From: an uncultured Hyphomonas sp.
Lineage (GTDB): Bacteria > Pseudomonadota > Alphaproteobacteria > Caulobacterales > Hyphomonadaceae
Direction of reading: 5' to 3'
NCBI RefSeq assembly: GCF_963677035.1
Contig: NZ_OY781472.1
Span: 3,129,658-3,193,657, forward strand
DNA: 64,000 nt
Made by a program: the position numbers and the translations under genes. The notes under the pieces are model-generated. The model was not told the DNA's origin. It ran no database searches and saw nothing but the letters and a program-made list of their open reading frames with translations. Within the stretch, counting starts at the first letter, position 1; each line of letters opens with the position of its first letter. Of the stretch, positions 63,323 through 64,000 are shown in pieces.

Positions 63323-64000
63323 TCAGTTATTTTTCTTCGGGTTTGCCTGTTTCTGCAACCAGGCGACTTCACGCATCCACTGGCGGATCGGTTTTGCAGG
63401 CGTACCGCCCCAGGTTTCGCCATCCTCGATATTCCGGAACAGGCCCGAGGACGCCGCCAGGCTGACACCGTCGCCGACCCTGACATGGTCGGCAATACCG
63501 ACCCGCCCACCGATCATGGCGTGGTTGCCAACCCTGACGGAGCCTGAAATGCCCCCAAACGCCGCCATGATCACAGAACGCCCAAAAACGACATTGTGGG
63601 CGATCTGGCTGAGATTATCGATCTTGGTGCGCTCACCCAGAATCGTATCCTCGAAGACGCCGCGGTCGACACAGGTGTTTGCACCAATCGAGACGTGATC
63701 CTGCAAGATCACACGCCCGAAATGCGGTGCATCGCGCTGTCCGTCTGGTGCAGCAAGCACGCCGAAACCGGCTTCGCCAACACGCGCGCCCGCCAGCAAG
63801 GTCACATAATCTCCGAGCAGTGCGCAAAACAAGCTGGTATTGGCCCCGATCTGACAGTGCCGCCCGACCTGAACGCCTGGTCCCAAAGATGCGTTGGGGC
63901 CGATCCAGCTGCCTTCGCCAACAACCGCTCCAGGGCCGATCACCGCTCCCGGTGACACATGCGCCCCCTCATGCACCTGAGCATCAGGTGAAATCCGGGC
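63323..64000 (-). CDS. lpxD: UDP-3-O-(3-hydroxyacyl)glucosamine N-acyltransferase (partial, N-terminus beyond window)
   Basis: LpxD adds the second (N-linked) hydroxyacyl chain in lipid A synthesis. The frame is open to the right edge, giving 225 residues of the hexapeptide helix and C-terminus: [20 protein letters not shown], the catalytic histidine loop [20 protein letters not shown] and [17 protein letters not shown]. The N-terminal uridine-binding domain lies outside the window. The GTG at 63976 is an internal valine, not the start. It is followed by lpxA after 38 bases. Confidence 0.94.
   Translation of the reverse strand, partial: ARISPDAQVHEGAHVSPGAVIGPGAVVGEGSWIGPNASLGPGVQVGRHCQIGANTSLFCALLGDYVTLLAGARVGEAGFGVLAAPDGQRDAPHFGRVILQDHVSIGANTCVDRGVFEDTILGERTKIDNLSQIAHNVVFGRSVIMAAFGGISGSVRVGNHAMIGGRVGIADHVRVGDGVSLAASSGLFRNIEDGETWGGTPAKPIRQWMREVAWLQKQANPKKNN

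Overview
This 64 kb window is chromosomal DNA from an alphaproteobacterium, most likely a member of the Hyphomonadaceae or a close Caulobacterales/Rhodobacterales relative. The evidence is the gene content and order: a C4-pathway 5-aminolevulinate synthase (HemA), a MucR/Ros-type regulator, a glyA-nrdR-rib-nusB operon, a dgt/SPOR/nagZ/scpAB block, DUF2336 and DUF2244 proteins, LpxI in place of LpxH, a nnrDE-glnB-glnA arrangement, and a perfect CtrA-type box (TTAA-N7-TTAA) in front of clpX. Coding density is high. I see no prophage, insertion sequence, CRISPR array or rRNA operon. The one RNA gene I can support is tRNA-Leu(UAG).

Layout. 1-12 kb: the tail of cinA, lipA-ratA, an Aas-like acyl-ACP synthetase, an HxlR regulator/DsbA-like isomerase pair, a repeat-rich stretch (4.4-5.2 kb), adenosine kinase, an ATP-grasp protein, a DUF481 outer-membrane protein, nth-DUF2244, a CYP153-like P450 and a nitroreductase. 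12-19 kb: DUF1287, then scpB-scpA-nagZ-SPOR-dgt, erpA and an epoxide hydrolase. 19-27 kb: glyA-nrdR-ribD(reductase only)-ribE-ribBX-ribH-nusB, a MucR homologue, hemA and a class II aldolase. 27-33 kb: NAD kinase, an Hpt protein, and a Pseudomonas-like medium-chain-length PHA cluster (class II phaC, phaZ, phaD, phasin). 33-41 kb: dienelactone hydrolase, the phosphate operon pstC-pstA-pstB-phoU-phoB read from a candidate Pho box, and hslVU divergent from it. 41-54 kb: a Nudix hydrolase, a degenerate EAL protein, DUF2336, tig, a periplasmic DJ-1/PfpI protein, an M14 peptidase, tRNA-Leu with unusual flanking repeats, nnrDE, a histidine phosphatase, glnB-glnA, clpX and clpP. 54-64 kb: a lipoprotein hydrolase, a UDG, pirin, an M28 peptidase, rlmJ, a SelD-associated-type flavoprotein, and the lipid A block lpxD-lpxA-lpxI-lpxB.

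How the genes work together. Several clear operons cover housekeeping functions: riboflavin and one-carbon metabolism, chromosome condensation with wall recycling, phosphate uptake and control, nitrogen assimilation, proteolysis and lipid A synthesis. The accessory genes have a lipid/hydrocarbon theme: CYP153-like P450, Aas-like acyl-ACP synthetase, epoxide hydrolase and mcl-PHA storage.

The most interesting points are (1) the class II PHA module with a phasin that ends in a helix-hairpin-helix domain, (2) a CtrA box on clpX, whose product helps destroy CtrA in Caulobacter, (3) a nitroreductase whose Shine-Dalgarno sequence lies inside the upstream gene's terminator stem, (4) a riboflavin operon missing the RibD deaminase and an intact GTP cyclohydrolase II, (5) a MucR homologue without histidine zinc ligands, and (6) several structured repeats, including a three-way-junction element at tRNA-Leu and a 10-bp-phased repeat at 4.4 kb.
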